From Pseudohongiella acticola (GTDB taxonomy: Bacteria > Pseudomonadota > Gammaproteobacteria > Pseudomonadales > Pseudohongiellaceae): DNA of 64,000 nucleotides. The notes beneath the pieces are model-generated. The model searched no databases. It was not told where the DNA came from and was given only the letters and a program-made list of their open reading frames with translations. The translations under genes and the position numbers were made by a program. The first letter of the stretch is position 1, and each line of letters begins with the position of its first letter. The stretch covers positions 186,001 to 250,000 of the forward strand of contig NZ_MASR01000002.1 in the NCBI RefSeq assembly GCF_001758195.1, given 5' to 3'. Positions 17,801 to 27,289 of the stretch are shown here, piece by piece.

Positions 17801-18637
17801 TCATCTGTGTCGACGCCAGGCACCCAGGGCAAGCCCGGCCAGCATGCCACTGACCAGCCCGCCCAGATGCGCAGCGGTGGCGATCATGCCCGATGCCAGT
17901 ACACCCATCAACACCAGCGCAACCAGAAACACGGTGATCATGGCGGTGGGCAGGCGCAACACAGACTGTGGCTGCAGGGTCTGCCACATCCAGATAAAAC
18001 CCAGCAGACCGTAAACCACGCCCGACATGCCGCCGAACATGCCATTGCCGGCCCACAGATATTGCGCCATGTTGCCGCCAAAAGCCGTCAGCAGAACCAG
18101 TGCCAGCATACGCCACCAGCCCAGCACCGGCTCTATCATGCGCCCAAAATACCATAGCCATAACAGGTTAAACACCAGATGCACGGCGCCAAAATGCAGT
18201 AGCGCCGGCGTCAGTGTCTGCAGAAATACCCGTGGTGAGTCAAACAGACCCAGCTGCCGTAGATCCGGAAAGAACAGCCCGCGCACTGCCATCGGATCGG
18301 CACCAAGATCACTGATAAGCGCCACCAGCAGACACACAACAATCAGCAACACGCTGACCGGTGCCAGCCACGCCGCGCTTAGCAGATTCTGCAACAGGGT
18401 TTTACCGGAAAACATGGGCACTGCAGCAGTACCTTCGGTGCCCACGGGAATATCCAGCTGGTCGCTCTGCCATTTCGCAAACAGACCGGCAATCAATTGG
18501 GCCTCAGTCTCCGAGCGCGCCCATACCACCAGATTGCCGGATTCCTCGGTGATATGGTGTGGCATCGCACGCGACTGCAGATAACGAACAAAGGGACGCA
18601 GGTCCAACGCGGCATCAACGGCAACAGCTCTATGCAT
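17801..18637 (-). CDS. glpG: Rhomboid intramembrane serine protease GlpG
   Basis: 278 residues from the ATG at 18637, which overlaps the nadK stop region; earlier in-frame starts would lie inside nadK. Residues ~1-65 form the small cytoplasmic GlpG N-terminal domain. About six membrane helices follow. The catalytic dyad is Ser205 in NGMFGGMSGVVYG and His257 in ATAAHLGGLVSG, matching E. coli Ser201/His254. LFNLLWLWYFGRMIE (HxxxN-like loop after HLVFN) provides the oxyanion-site helix. It cleaves transmembrane segments of inner-membrane proteins. Co-transcribed with nadK by overlap. Confidence 0.93.
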   Translation of the reverse strand: MHRAVAVDAALDLRPFVRYLQSRAMPHHITEESGNLVVWARSETEAQLIAGLFAKWQSDQLDIPVGTEGTAAVPMFSGKTLLQNLLSAAWLAPVSVLLIVVCLLVALISDLGADPMAVRGLFFPDLRQLGLFDSPRVFLQTLTPALLHFGAVHLVFNLLWLWYFGRMIEPVLGWWRMLALVLLTAFGGNMAQYLWAGNGMFGGMSGVVYGLLGFIWMWQTLQPQSVLRLPTAMITVFLVALVLMGVLASGMIATAAHLGGLVSGMLAGLALGAWRRHR

Positions 18638-19520
18638 CGTCTCTGACCAGTCGGTTGCCCCAACCCAGTTTGCTACGACAGACTTCGTAGTAACTGTAGT
18701 CATGCGGATGAATCAGTCGCAGCGGCTGTGCCTTTTTGCGGATAATGATTTCATCACCCGGCTCGGTGTGAAAGCGCACCGCGCCGTCACAGCTGATGAC
18801 GGGGGTTATTGCGCGCTGCTTGACCACGACAATACGAATCTCATTGTCGGCATCCACCACCAGCGGGCGGCTGCTCAAGGTATGGGGATACATGGGGACC
18901 AGCACCAATGCGTTCAGGCTGGGGTGCATGATGGGCCCACCGGCTGACAGCGAATAAGCCGTAGAACCGGTAGGCGTGGCCACGATCAGGCCATCGGACT
19001 GCTGGGAATTGACAAACTGACCGGCAATAAACAACTCAAACTCGATCATTTGTGCCGCCGTGCCCGGGTGCAGAACAACGTCGTTCAAGGCGGTGCCACC
19101 TGGCAATAGCGCACCGTCACGTGACACTTCGAACTCCAGCATAAAGCGCGACTCTTCGTGATAGTGCCCATCCAGCACTGCGCCCAGAGTCTCTTCAATT
19201 TCATCAGGACGAATGTCGGTGAGAAAGCCCAGTCGTCCTCGGTTGATTCCCAGTACCGGCACATTGTGATTGACCAGTACCCTGGCGGCATTGAGCATAC
19301 TGCCATCACCGCCGACCACCACGACCAGGTCACTTTCGGCGCCCAATTCGTGTCGCTTGCAGATACGGGTGCTGGTATCGGGCAACAATTCGGCGGTGCT
19401 GTGCTCCAGAATGATGTCCAGATCACGCGAATGCAGAAATTGAATCAGTCGCTCCAGCGTGTCGACCACACCCGTGTGACCGGGGCGTCCCACCAGACCG
19501 ATCTGCCTGAATGTTGTCAT
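18630..19520 (-). CDS. nadK: NAD kinase
   Basis: 296 residues from the ATG at 19520 (an upstream in-frame start adds five residues). It phosphorylates NAD+ to NADP+ with ATP or polyphosphate in the cytoplasm. Motifs: GGDG at residues 70-73 (VVVVGGDGSMLNAAR), NRGRLGFLTD, and the GSTAYSLSAGGPI block. It starts IGLVGRPGHTG like Pseudomonas and E. coli NadK. The stop overlaps the glpG start by eight bases. A TATACT box lies about 95 bp upstream. Confidence 0.96.
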   Translation of the reverse strand: MTTFRQIGLVGRPGHTGVVDTLERLIQFLHSRDLDIILEHSTAELLPDTSTRICKRHELGAESDLVVVVGGDGSMLNAARVLVNHNVPVLGINRGRLGFLTDIRPDEIEETLGAVLDGHYHEESRFMLEFEVSRDGALLPGGTALNDVVLHPGTAAQMIEFELFIAGQFVNSQQSDGLIVATPTGSTAYSLSAGGPIMHPSLNALVLVPMYPHTLSSRPLVVDADNEIRIVVVKQRAITPVISCDGAVRFHTEPGDEIIIRKKAQPLRLIHPHDYSYYEVCRSKLGWGNRLVRDDA

Positions 19521-19613
19521 AACCTTGCGTCCCACCAGCTGCCAGAGTCCTGTTTTTCGGGGTCACGGCATCGATTGCCATGGTTCACGCGAGCGCGAAA
19601 CCGACCGTTGGCG

Positions 19614-19619
19614 AGTATA
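19614..19619 (-). promoter_or_regulatory. Candidate -10 box for nadK
   Basis: On the minus strand TATACT (within GTTATACTCG) lies ~95 bp upstream of the nadK ATG, but no good -35 is at the right distance. Confidence 0.35.
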
Positions 19620-19694
19620 ACACGGGGGGCTGTGGCAAAGGGCTGTTGATTGGAGGGCTGATTGCCGGGCTGATCGGGAGACGTTTTCGCTGGT

Positions 19695-21977
19695 TTACGG
19701 CGCGGCCCTCACGTCAACGACCAGAGGCTCCGGCGTATAAATCAGTTCGCCGGAGTCGAGCAGACGATAGGCCACAAACAATACGATCGGCTTGCCGGCC
19801 AGTTCAGACAAGGGCTGAAAGTCATTCAGGATACGAAGGTATTCAACCGAACTCAGGTTGTCGGCCGCATTAAATGGCACCAGATTGTTGACGTCGCCAC
19901 GCCAGTCAAACACTTCACCGCGATCATTGAGCTGAACAAAGCCAAGACCGGCACTGCTCAGATCTGCCAGCACATGGAAGTGACCGCGGCGTCCAATGTG
20001 GGAAGGGTCTATATAGAATTCCGCGCTGATATCCATGGTCTGCGACAGGCCAACCGAGGCGGTGGTGCTGAGGCCCTTGTCAGTGCTCGCGACCACGCCG
20101 ATATAGGTAGAGCTGTTGCCGCCATCAATTGAACCCGCCAGTCGCCCCGGACGCTGGGCCACCCGGGTCGGTTTAAAGCCGGCTACCTGGAACCGAACCA
20201 GATTCAGTGTGCGCACGGCATCGGCGCCAAAGTGTTGGTCCCGATGGTCAACCCCGCAGGGTAAGCCGGCGCAATCAAGTGTCGGACTGGAAAACAGCGG
20301 AATGCGTTCACTGGCAGTGAAGGCCTTGGGGTTGGCCATCACCGTGGCGAAACCGTGATCAACGCCGTGGCCGGTGGCAAAACTGAAGGTGCCACCGCCG
20401 CCATCTTCGCGATGCGAGTGGGTCAGCCCCATGTTGTGTCCAAATTCGTGTGCCAGCACACTGCTGACAGGGCAATCTATGGCCGCCAGGGAATAGGCAA
20501 AGTCGCTGTTATCAAACGCGGTCAGGTCACCGTTGGTACGGTATCCGCCCAGGTTGGCGAGACCACACAGAGCACTTTGCGCGGCCAGAGGCCGGAACAC
20601 TACCGTCAGGTCAGCGCCATAGTGCTCACGTAAGGCGGCTACGTTGGCAAAGGCACTGTGTTCTCCGTAGGTCAGTTGTTGCAGCATGGTATGCATGTCA
20701 GCCTGAGCAGCCGGGTACTCAACACGACCGTGATAAACCGGCCGCAACGTGATCGCGATACCACTGTCATGATAAATCTGGTTCGCCACACTGATCAGCT
20801 GATTGATCCGGGTAGCGGTATGAATACCATAAACCGCTTGTGCATCAGGTGTGTACAACGCCATGACATCAACAATGACATTGCCCAGCCGATCAACATG
20901 GCTTTTTTGCGCCAGACGCTGATTAAAAGCACTGATTTCGCCCGGCTCACCGCTACCCACGACATCGTTGACTATGTTGATATGGGCGTCGTGACGGTGC
21001 TCACCTGTCAACACCGTACTGACAACACGACCCGGCTCGGCACGTGGTCCAACCCTGACCACAAAACTGAAGGAGCGGCGACTGCCTGGTGTCAGCGTGC
21101 CACTGAGTTCGCAACTGAGGACTGGCTGCGGTGGATTGGATTGTGTGGTGCGTCGACGACAGGCTGGTGCGCTGACCAACTCGGCATCTTCCAGAATAAA
21201 GTAGATATCGGCACCGAGTCGGGAAAAGCTGCTGCTGCCCTGATTATCAAATTCGACCACGATTTCAATTTCAGCGCTGTTACCCAGCGTGACCGCATCC
21301 TGACTGAAGCGCTGGCTGATCTGCAGCCCGGCCTCTGAACGGGCCACTTTTGCGCCTGACGATACCGGCTCCTTCAAGGTCAGGGGTTCGGCCTGGCGTA
21401 ACCAGCGCGAATCGAGACGGGGAATGACAAAATCGGACTCTACACCCTCGCCTGACGCCATCGCGCCGTTTTGCTGATAGAACCAGCCATTCAGGGTTTG
21501 CCCACCTTCGGCAGAAATCAACCAACGCTGATCTTCAATACCCAGGTCAGCAAACAGCACCTCCTCGCCCAGCGTCAACACAAAGCTCAGTTCGCCGCTG
21601 GCGCCTGCGCCAACACCCCGCAGCACCCGATCACCGTTAATATAGGCGTCGATGTGGGTTACCCGGCCATGAATGACATCCAGTGTCCTGCCCGACGCCA
21701 GGGTAATACTGGTACCGGGCAACATGAACTGAAACTCACTGCCCTCCTGCAAGGCAAGCAGGTCTGTACGCGGAAAGCTGACCGGCTCCGCCGACGTGGC
21801 GTTAACCGGAGGTGTCGGCCAGTCAGCAGCATCAGCCTGCGCCAGGCCTGCCCATGCCGTAAACAGCAACAGGCTCAGCAGCATTGTCGGCATCCATGCA
21901 TACCACAACGACGGGGCCGTGGTTGGCGCCCGGCTGACCGATGCGATGAATGCCCGATAGCTTGTCAAAACTGGCAT
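19695..21977 (-). CDS. Secreted zinc metalloprotease (metzincin, reprolysin-like)
   Basis: 760 residues. The N-terminus has a long charged region then a Sec signal (MPTMLLSLLLFTAWAGLAQADA, about 29-50). Residues ~215-330 form a beta-rich module with CARDB/DUF11-like phrasing (GNSAEIEIVVEFDNQG). The catalytic domain spans ~360-585: zinc motif HEFGHNMGLTH at 510-520, and a Met-turn Met547 in TVMANPK, defining a metzincin. The last ~160 residues are a beta domain repeated-strand region (YIGVVASTDKGLST..) without a recognised sorting signal such as PEP-CTERM. Substrate is unknown; likely secreted or periplasmic. It lies upstream of nadK in the same direction but 175 bp apart, so probably separately transcribed. 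Confidence 0.85.
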   Translation of the reverse strand: MPVLTSYRAFIASVSRAPTTAPSLWYAWMPTMLLSLLLFTAWAGLAQADAADWPTPPVNATSAEPVSFPRTDLLALQEGSEFQFMLPGTSITLASGRTLDVIHGRVTHIDAYINGDRVLRGVGAGASGELSFVLTLGEEVLFADLGIEDQRWLISAEGGQTLNGWFYQQNGAMASGEGVESDFVIPRLDSRWLRQAEPLTLKEPVSSGAKVARSEAGLQISQRFSQDAVTLGNSAEIEIVVEFDNQGSSSFSRLGADIYFILEDAELVSAPACRRRTTQSNPPQPVLSCELSGTLTPGSRRSFSFVVRVGPRAEPGRVVSTVLTGEHRHDAHINIVNDVVGSGEPGEISAFNQRLAQKSHVDRLGNVIVDVMALYTPDAQAVYGIHTATRINQLISVANQIYHDSGIAITLRPVYHGRVEYPAAQADMHTMLQQLTYGEHSAFANVAALREHYGADLTVVFRPLAAQSALCGLANLGGYRTNGDLTAFDNSDFAYSLAAIDCPVSSVLAHEFGHNMGLTHSHREDGGGGTFSFATGHGVDHGFATVMANPKAFTASERIPLFSSPTLDCAGLPCGVDHRDQHFGADAVRTLNLVRFQVAGFKPTRVAQRPGRLAGSIDGGNSSTYIGVVASTDKGLSTTASVGLSQTMDISAEFYIDPSHIGRRGHFHVLADLSSAGLGFVQLNDRGEVFDWRGDVNNLVPFNAADNLSSVEYLRILNDFQPLSELAGKPIVLFVAYRLLDSGELIYTPEPLVVDVRAAP

Positions 21978-22031
21978 AGGACTACACTTTCCATAATTGT
22001 CGGTTCATAGCATAACCCGGCGTGGGAATTT

Positions 22032-22958
22032 TTACCACACCGGTCGCAGGCCGCCTGTATGCAAGGCCAAAATACGGCTGCCAGGAGCATAATGGCCAGC
22101 CCCGATTCGCTGGTACAGCGCCTGCAACAGCTTGCCGGTATAGACCGGCTCCAGCGGAATATTGTGCCGCAGCTGGAAACTGGCAATAAAATCGAGCAGT
22201 CCCTGCCCGGCCCTGGCGTAGCCGCCGCCATGGTATTCCGTCTCCAGTGCCCAGCACTCATCAGCGTGCGTGACGTCCTCGCCGCTTAGCCACTTCCGGA
22301 TATCATGGCGCAGAAAATCGGCACCTTTAAGTACTGCAAATCCGCGCGTAAAGGGCTGCGCTGCAAGCTCACGACGATAGCACAGCTCCCCCAGGCCACG
22401 GAGCAGTCCGGCCAGTGTGGTACCAGTGCCACAAGCCAGGGCAATTTCACAATGGGCAAGATCTGGTACCCGTTGTGCCAGTTCGAAGGCCATCTGCTCA
22501 CAGCCCTGCACGCCCGCCGCATTGGCGCCGCCTTCCGGTATCAGGTAATAGGGGCCGTACTGTTGTTGTAACTGAAGGAGAAAGTCCGCCTCGCTGCGGC
22601 GACGGTAATCGGCACGGCTGACCGGAATCAGTTGCATGCCCCGGCTGCGGGCAAATGCCAGGGTAGAATTCAATGGCGTCACCAGCTCGCCGCGAATAAC
22701 ACCCAGCGTGGCAAACCCGGCGTCTGCGCCCGCAGCGGCCAGCGCATAGATGTGATTGGAATAGGCGCCGCCAAAACTGAGCAGGCGGGTCGCACCCTGC
22801 GCGCGGGCGAGTGCAAGATTGTGCTGTAATTTATACCACTTGTTGCCACCCACGACCGGGTGCGCCAGGTCAAACCGGATGACACGCAGACTGACATCGT
22901 GCGATCGCAGAAACTCGTCGTCGACAGTCTGAACGCAGATCTGGTTGCTGGTATGCAT
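22032..22958 (-). CDS. ACC deaminase / D-cysteine desulfhydrase family, PLP enzyme
   Basis: 308 residues, fold-type II PLP enzyme. The PLP lysine is Lys40 in VVGGNKWYKLQ, and the FGGAYSNHIYALAAAG segment binds the substrate carboxylate. ALACGTGTTLAGLLRG is the phosphate-binding loop. The family deaminates 1-aminocyclopropane-1-carboxylate or desulfhydrates D-cysteine. The annotation often given to chromosomal homologues is D-cysteine desulfhydrase-like, but substrate cannot be assigned here. Monocistronic, upstream of the metalloprotease. Confidence 0.85.
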   Translation of the reverse strand: MHTSNQICVQTVDDEFLRSHDVSLRVIRFDLAHPVVGGNKWYKLQHNLALARAQGATRLLSFGGAYSNHIYALAAAGADAGFATLGVIRGELVTPLNSTLAFARSRGMQLIPVSRADYRRRSEADFLLQLQQQYGPYYLIPEGGANAAGVQGCEQMAFELAQRVPDLAHCEIALACGTGTTLAGLLRGLGELCYRRELAAQPFTRGFAVLKGADFLRHDIRKWLSGEDVTHADECWALETEYHGGGYARAGQGLLDFIASFQLRHNIPLEPVYTGKLLQALYQRIGAGHYAPGSRILALHTGGLRPVW

Positions 22959-23040
22959 GAGGATGGCTGTGGCGCTGGTTCTGGTTCCGAGTCTGCATCT
23001 GGCTCTAATGCTGGACCAGGGAAATTATGAGGCCGGAAAT

Positions 23041-23070
23041 AAAAAAGCCCTTGCTGAACAAGGGCTTTTT
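23041..23070 (-). terminator. Terminator of the tRNA-Val/Asp operon
   Basis: AAAAAGCCCTTG-CTGAA-CAAGGGCTTTTT forms a 12-bp perfect stem with a U-tract in either direction. It lies 12 bp after tRNA-Asp. Confidence 0.9.
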
Positions 23071-23081
23071 GTCACATATAA

Positions 23082-23158
23082 TGGCGGACCGGACGAGACT
23101 CGAACTCGCGACCTCCGGCGTGACAGGCCGGCATTCTAACCAACTGAACTACCGGTCC
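23082..23158 (-). tRNA. tRNA-Asp (GTC anticodon)
   Basis: A 77-nt cloverleaf with encoded CCA. The acceptor GGACCGG pairs with CCGGTCC, discriminator G, anticodon loop CTGTCAC with GTC, T-loop TTCGAGT. Second gene of a Val-Asp operon. Confidence 0.95.
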
Positions 23159-23209
23159 GCGGTAGCGCAACACTTTAACATCAAATGACGTCAACAACGA
23201 GCCATTTGT

Positions 23210-23285
23210 TGGTGGGTTGTGAGGGATTTGAACCCCCGACATTCGCCTTGTAAGGGCGACGCTCTACCAACTGAGCTAACAACCC
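23210..23285 (-). tRNA. tRNA-Val (TAC anticodon)
   Basis: A 76-nt cloverleaf with encoded CCA. The acceptor GGGTTGT pairs with ACAACCC, anticodon loop CTTACAA with TAC, T-loop TTCAAAT. First gene of the Val-Asp operon. Confidence 0.95.
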
Positions 23286-23304
23286 GCTGTGTTGAGTGAC
23301 GCGC

Positions 23305-23332
23305 ATTTTACCGACTTGAGCAGGCATGTCAA
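23305..23332 (-). promoter_or_regulatory. Promoter of the tRNA-Val/Asp operon
   Basis: On the minus strand a perfect -35 TTGACA and a -10 TAAAAT are separated by 16 bp. A GCGCGTC discriminator follows, as expected for stringent stable-RNA promoters. Confidence 0.8.
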
Positions 23333-23424
23333 ACAAAAAGTTTAAGTTTTAATGACAAGCTTAAGGTGACGGGCATCTGGTGCCTCTGTACAAGTTGCAA
23401 GGCTGGGGTTAGACTTGCCGCCCT

Positions 23425-23781
23425 ATGGAAATCTACAAAGAATTTAACTTCGAAGCAGCGCATCGCCTGCCTAATGTTCCGGCCGGTCACAAGTGCGCGC
23501 GCCTGCATGGTCACTCCTTCCAGGTGACACTTGTGGTCAGCGGCCCGGTGGGTGAACATTCCGGCTGGGTGATGGATTTTGGTGATATCAAGTCAGCGTT
23601 TAAACCCGTATGGGAGCAGTTAGATCACCATTACCTGAACGAGATCGACGGACTCGACAACCCGACCAGTGAGAACATCGCACGCTGGATCTGGCAACAA
23701 CTGAAACCCGGACTGCCAGAATTGTGCCGCATCGAAATTCGCGAAACCTGCACCAGTGGCTGCATCTACACCGGCGACTGA
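23425..23781 (+). CDS. queD: 6-carboxy-5,6,7,8-tetrahydropterin synthase
   Basis: 118 residues, T-fold enzyme converting 7,8-dihydroneopterin triphosphate to 6-carboxy-tetrahydropterin, the second step toward preQ0 and queuosine. Zinc His13 (FEAAHRLP), His28 and His30 (RLHGHSF), and catalytic Cys24 ([10 protein letters not shown]) are all present. DFGDIK and the C-terminal ETCTSGCIY complete the family pattern. It stands alone, ~18 kb from queC/queE, convergent with the FAD reductase. Confidence 0.95.
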   Translation: MEIYKEFNFEAAHRLPNVPAGHKCARLHGHSFQVTLVVSGPVGEHSGWVMDFGDIKSAFKPVWEQLDHHYLNEIDGLDNPTSENIARWIWQQLKPGLPELCRIEIRETCTSGCIYTGD

Positions 23782-23819
23782 ATCACCTCTGCGTAAAACG
23801 GTCTGCGTGATCAGATTGG

Positions 23820-25007
23820 TTAAATAGCAGCCTTCAGCGCCATAAAGTCTTTCGGTCGTCTAACGCAGTCAGCCGCAATCAGCTTGCCTTCACGCAAATA
23901 CTGAATCACAAAGCCCTGTGCATCAGCTGGATCCAGACTGCCTTCCAGCACCGCTTCATCATGACCATCCGACAATCCCACTGACTGCAGCTTTATATCA
24001 AACTGATCAGACCAGAACCAGGGCGTGACCTGGTATCTGTCAGCGCCACCGCAGATATTGATGGCGGCGATGCGGGCCTGATCATTGGCATTTTGCACCG
24101 ACTCCAGCCGCACCCGGCGTTGATACCGCGCATCCGGATACGAGGCGCAGTCACCGGCCGCAAAAATATGACTGTCACTGGTGCGACAGTATTCGTCCAC
24201 GTAAACGCCGTTCTCAATTCTCAGCCCGGCCTCCTGCGCCAGCGTGGTCTCCGGTATGACACCGATACCCACGATGACGATGTCGGCCGGGTAGTTGGCG
24301 CCGTCAGCACAATTTACCGAATCAACCACGTCCTGACCATTGATACCAATCACTTCGGCATTACAGACGATGTCGACGCCGTGCGAACGGTGCAGGTCAG
24401 TAAAATAGGTCGATACCTGCTCGCCGGTGACACGTTGCAGCACCCGCTCTGCGCGCTCCAGCACCGTCACCTTCAGGCCCAGTTGCGCCATGACAGCGGC
24501 AGCTTCCAGGCCGATGTAGCCGGCGCCAATAACCACCGCGCGCTGTTTACCCTGCAGCTGCTTCCGAATGACTTCAACATCCGCGTAACTGCGCAGGTAG
24601 CAGACACCCGCCAGACCGTCACCCAGCGGCAGCTTGATGGGGCGGGCACCGGTGCATAAAGCCAGTTTGTCGTAGTTCAGGGTTTCGCCGTTGGCAAGCA
24701 CAACGTGTTTCTGGTCCGGCACAATACTGGCCACGTCAGTGGCCAGGCGCAGAGCTATTTCGTTGTTGGCATACATGGCTTCCGGGCGCAGCAGAATATT
24801 GTCCAGGGTTTTGCTGCCGGCCATCACGGTTTTTGACAACGGAGGACGGTGATAAGGCAACTGCGCTTCAGCGCCTAACAAAATAATCTCACCCGTCCAG
24901 CCCTGTTTGCGCAAGTTCACTGCCAACTGGGAACCGGCATGGCTGGCGCCAATGATCAGGCACCGCTCTTCGCTATTGCTGTCTTTGAGTTTCAGCGTGT
25001 CACTCAT
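23820..25007 (-). CDS. FAD/NAD(P)-dependent ferredoxin/rubredoxin reductase family protein
   Basis: 395 residues. Two Rossmann motifs occur: CLIIGASHAGSQLA (~16-29) for FAD, with a following LPYHRPPLSK, and VVIGAGYIGLEAAAVM (~157-172) for NAD(P)H. IFAAGDCAS is the second FAD motif. The C-terminal ~80 residues match the reductase C-terminal domain seen in rhodocoxin, putidaredoxin and BphA4-type ferredoxin reductases. It would transfer electrons from NAD(P)H to a small iron-sulfur protein, but no ferredoxin, P450 or dioxygenase is nearby. It follows ung by 3 bp in an apparent prfB-lysS-ung-reductase run. Confidence 0.85.
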   Translation of the reverse strand: MSDTLKLKDSNSEERCLIIGASHAGSQLAVNLRKQGWTGEIILLGAEAQLPYHRPPLSKTVMAGSKTLDNILLRPEAMYANNEIALRLATDVASIVPDQKHVVLANGETLNYDKLALCTGARPIKLPLGDGLAGVCYLRSYADVEVIRKQLQGKQRAVVIGAGYIGLEAAAVMAQLGLKVTVLERAERVLQRVTGEQVSTYFTDLHRSHGVDIVCNAEVIGINGQDVVDSVNCADGANYPADIVIVGIGVIPETTLAQEAGLRIENGVYVDEYCRTSDSHIFAAGDCASYPDARYQRRVRLESVQNANDQARIAAINICGGADRYQVTPWFWSDQFDIKLQSVGLSDGHDEAVLEGSLDPADAQGFVIQYLREGKLIAADCVRRPKDFMALKAAI

Positions 25008-25010
25008 GAA

Positions 25011-25724
25011 TTACTCCACTCGCCAGTCAATGGGCGTTTTGTTGTGTTCGAGTAACCAGGCATTGGCTCGGGAGAAATGCTGGTTGCCAAAAAAACCACG
25101 GTGAGCCGACAACGGTGACGGGTGGGGTGACTGCAACACCAGGTGCCGGTCGCGATCAATCATCGCGCCTTTGCGTTGCGCATAACTGCCCCACAACAGA
25201 AACACCAGATTTTGTCCGTGCTCGTTCAGCACATGAATCACCCGGTCGGTAAACACTTCCCAGCCCTTGCCCTGGTGAGACGCCGCCTGCCCGGCCGCCA
25301 CTGTCAGCACCGAGTTCAGCAATAACACGCCCTGCCGTGCCCAGGCATCCAGACAGCCATGTCGGGACACCGGCAAATCCAGGTCCGCGTGTATTTCTTT
25401 GTAGATATTCTTTAATGACGGCGGTAAGGCAACACCGGGGCGGACCGAAAAACACAGACCGTGCGCCTGATCCGGACCATGATAAGGATCCTGGCCCAGA
25501 ATGACGACTTTTACCTGATCAAACGGCGTACTGTTAAGTGCGTTAAAAATGTCCGCACCGGCGGGATAGATCTGTTTGCCCTGCTGCTTCTCCGCGACCA
25601 GAAACTGTCGCAGCGAATGCATATAGTTCAGGGCAAACTGATCGGCCAGTAATGCTCTCCAGGAGGCTTCCAGCTGAACGTCGCGCTGCTCACCGGACAT
25701 GTCGCTGTGGCCTGTTGTGCTCAT
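25011..25724 (-). CDS. ung: Uracil-DNA glycosylase
   Basis: 237 residues, family 1 UDG removing uracil from DNA in base-excision repair. Water-activating motif GQDPYHG at 77-83 (Asp79), [11 protein letters not shown] in the middle, and the DNA-intercalation motif [11 protein letters not shown] near the C-terminus. It starts 14 bp after lysS and ends 3 bp before the reductase, so probably co-transcribed. Confidence 0.96.
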   Translation of the reverse strand: MSTTGHSDMSGEQRDVQLEASWRALLADQFALNYMHSLRQFLVAEKQQGKQIYPAGADIFNALNSTPFDQVKVVILGQDPYHGPDQAHGLCFSVRPGVALPPSLKNIYKEIHADLDLPVSRHGCLDAWARQGVLLLNSVLTVAAGQAASHQGKGWEVFTDRVIHVLNEHGQNLVFLLWGSYAQRKGAMIDRDRHLVLQSPHPSPLSAHRGFFGNQHFSRANAWLLEHNKTPIDWRVE

Positions 25725-25737
25725 TACCGGCTGCCTG

Positions 25738-27285
25738 TCATTGCGGTTCTTTTACCGGACGCATATGCGGAAACAACAGCACATCCTTGATCGACGGCGC
25801 ATCGGCAAACAGCATGACCAGGCGGTCAATGCCAATGCCTTCGCCAGCCGTTGGTGGCATACCGTATTCCAGTGCCGTGATGTAGTCGGCGTCGTAATGC
25901 ATGGCTTCATCGTCGCCGGCATCCTTCTGCTCGACCTGCTCCCGGAATCGCGCAGCCTGATCTTCGGCGTCATTAAGCTCGGAGAAACCGTTGGCCAGTT
26001 CGCGGCCGCCGATCATCAGTTCAAAGCGATCGGTGACGTCGGGATTATCATCATTGCGTCGCGCCAACGGCGACACTTCGGTGGGATACTCGGTAATGAA
26101 CGTAGGCTGTAACAGATGATGTTCAACTTTTTCGTCAAAAATCTCCATCACGATTCGACCCACTCCCCAGCCTGCCTCGGATTTAATACCAAACGATTCG
26201 GCCAGTGCGGCAGCCGCGTCACGTGTCTCCAGTTGCTCCGGCGTCACCTCGGGGCAATACTTCAGGATCGACGCTTTCACCGGCAGGCGGGTAAATGGCT
26301 GCGCAAAATCGAGCTCCAGGCCCTGATAAGTCAGTTTTGTGGTGCCCAGCACGTCCATGGCAATGCTACGGAACATGTCTTCGGTAAAGTCCATCAGATC
26401 ATGATAGTCGGCGTAGGCCTGATAAAACTCGACCATGGTGAACTCAGGGTTGTGACGGGTCGACAGGCCTTCGTTGCGGAAGTTGCGGTTGATTTCAAAC
26501 ACCCGCTCAAAGCCGCCGACGACCAGACGCTTGAGATAAAGCTCTGGCGCAATACGCAGATACATGGTCTGGTCGAGCGCATTGTGATGCGTGACAAAGG
26601 GTTTGGCTGTGGCGCCACCGGGGATGACCTGCATCATCGGCGTTTCCACTTCCATAAAATCATGTTTCTGGAAATAGTTGCGCATGCTGTTGACCAGTTT
26701 TGAGCGCAATTTGAATGTGCGACGCGACTCTTCATTGGCAATCAGATCAACATAACGCTGCCGGTATCGTACTTCGGTATCCGACAGACCTTTCCACTTG
26801 TCAGGCAAGGGACGCAGCGCCTTGGTCAGCAGCTGCAGCGAGGCAACATTGACAGTCAGTTCGCCTTTGCCGGTACGGAACACTTCACCGTGCACGCCGA
26901 CGATATCACCCAGATCCAGCCCTTTGATCTCCTCCATCTGTTCAGGCGACAGGGCTTTGTGATTAACATACAGCTGCATGGCATCGCTGGTGTCCTGGAT
27001 CACCGAGAATGGACCGCGCTGGCGCACCAGACGCCCCGCCACCACCACCTTGCGCGCAAGCTGTTCCAGCTCTTCGCGTGTGGTGTCAGCATATTCAGCG
27101 TGAATCTCGCTGGCTAGGGTGTCGCGCCGGAAGTCATTCGGGAACGCGTTGCGTTTGGCCTGAATGGCGTGCAGTTTGTCACGACGCTGGGCGATCAGTT
27201 TGTTTTCTTCCTGAGCCTGAAGGGTCGGGTCGGCGCTGGCTGCCGTTGCAGCCTGGTCGTTGCTGTTACTGGAGTTAGAGCTCAT
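25738..27285 (-). CDS. lysS: Lysyl-tRNA synthetase (class II)
   Basis: 515 residues. The N-terminal OB-fold anticodon-binding domain ([19 protein letters not shown]) is followed by the class II catalytic core: motif 2 [23 protein letters not shown] and motif 3 [10 protein letters not shown]. The first ~25 residues are a low-complexity S/N/A/Q extension. It begins 4 bp after the prfB stop, the prfB-lysS pair being widely conserved. tRNA-Lys lies elsewhere, at 41.7 kb. Confidence 0.97.
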   Translation of the reverse strand: MSSNSSNSNDQAATAASADPTLQAQEENKLIAQRRDKLHAIQAKRNAFPNDFRRDTLASEIHAEYADTTREELEQLARKVVVAGRLVRQRGPFSVIQDTSDAMQLYVNHKALSPEQMEEIKGLDLGDIVGVHGEVFRTGKGELTVNVASLQLLTKALRPLPDKWKGLSDTEVRYRQRYVDLIANEESRRTFKLRSKLVNSMRNYFQKHDFMEVETPMMQVIPGGATAKPFVTHHNALDQTMYLRIAPELYLKRLVVGGFERVFEINRNFRNEGLSTRHNPEFTMVEFYQAYADYHDLMDFTEDMFRSIAMDVLGTTKLTYQGLELDFAQPFTRLPVKASILKYCPEVTPEQLETRDAAAALAESFGIKSEAGWGVGRIVMEIFDEKVEHHLLQPTFITEYPTEVSPLARRNDDNPDVTDRFELMIGGRELANGFSELNDAEDQAARFREQVEQKDAGDDEAMHYDADYITALEYGMPPTAGEGIGIDRLVMLFADAPSIKDVLLFPHMRPVKEPQ

Positions 27286-27289
27286 CTGA

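Noticed and set aside
19645-19685. GGGCTG-type triplicated unit upstream of nadK
   Set aside because: Three loose copies of a six-base word, too short and degenerate to call a repeat.
20658-21338. 226-codon open frame opposite the metalloprotease
   Set aside because: Antisense shadow with no recognisable motif.
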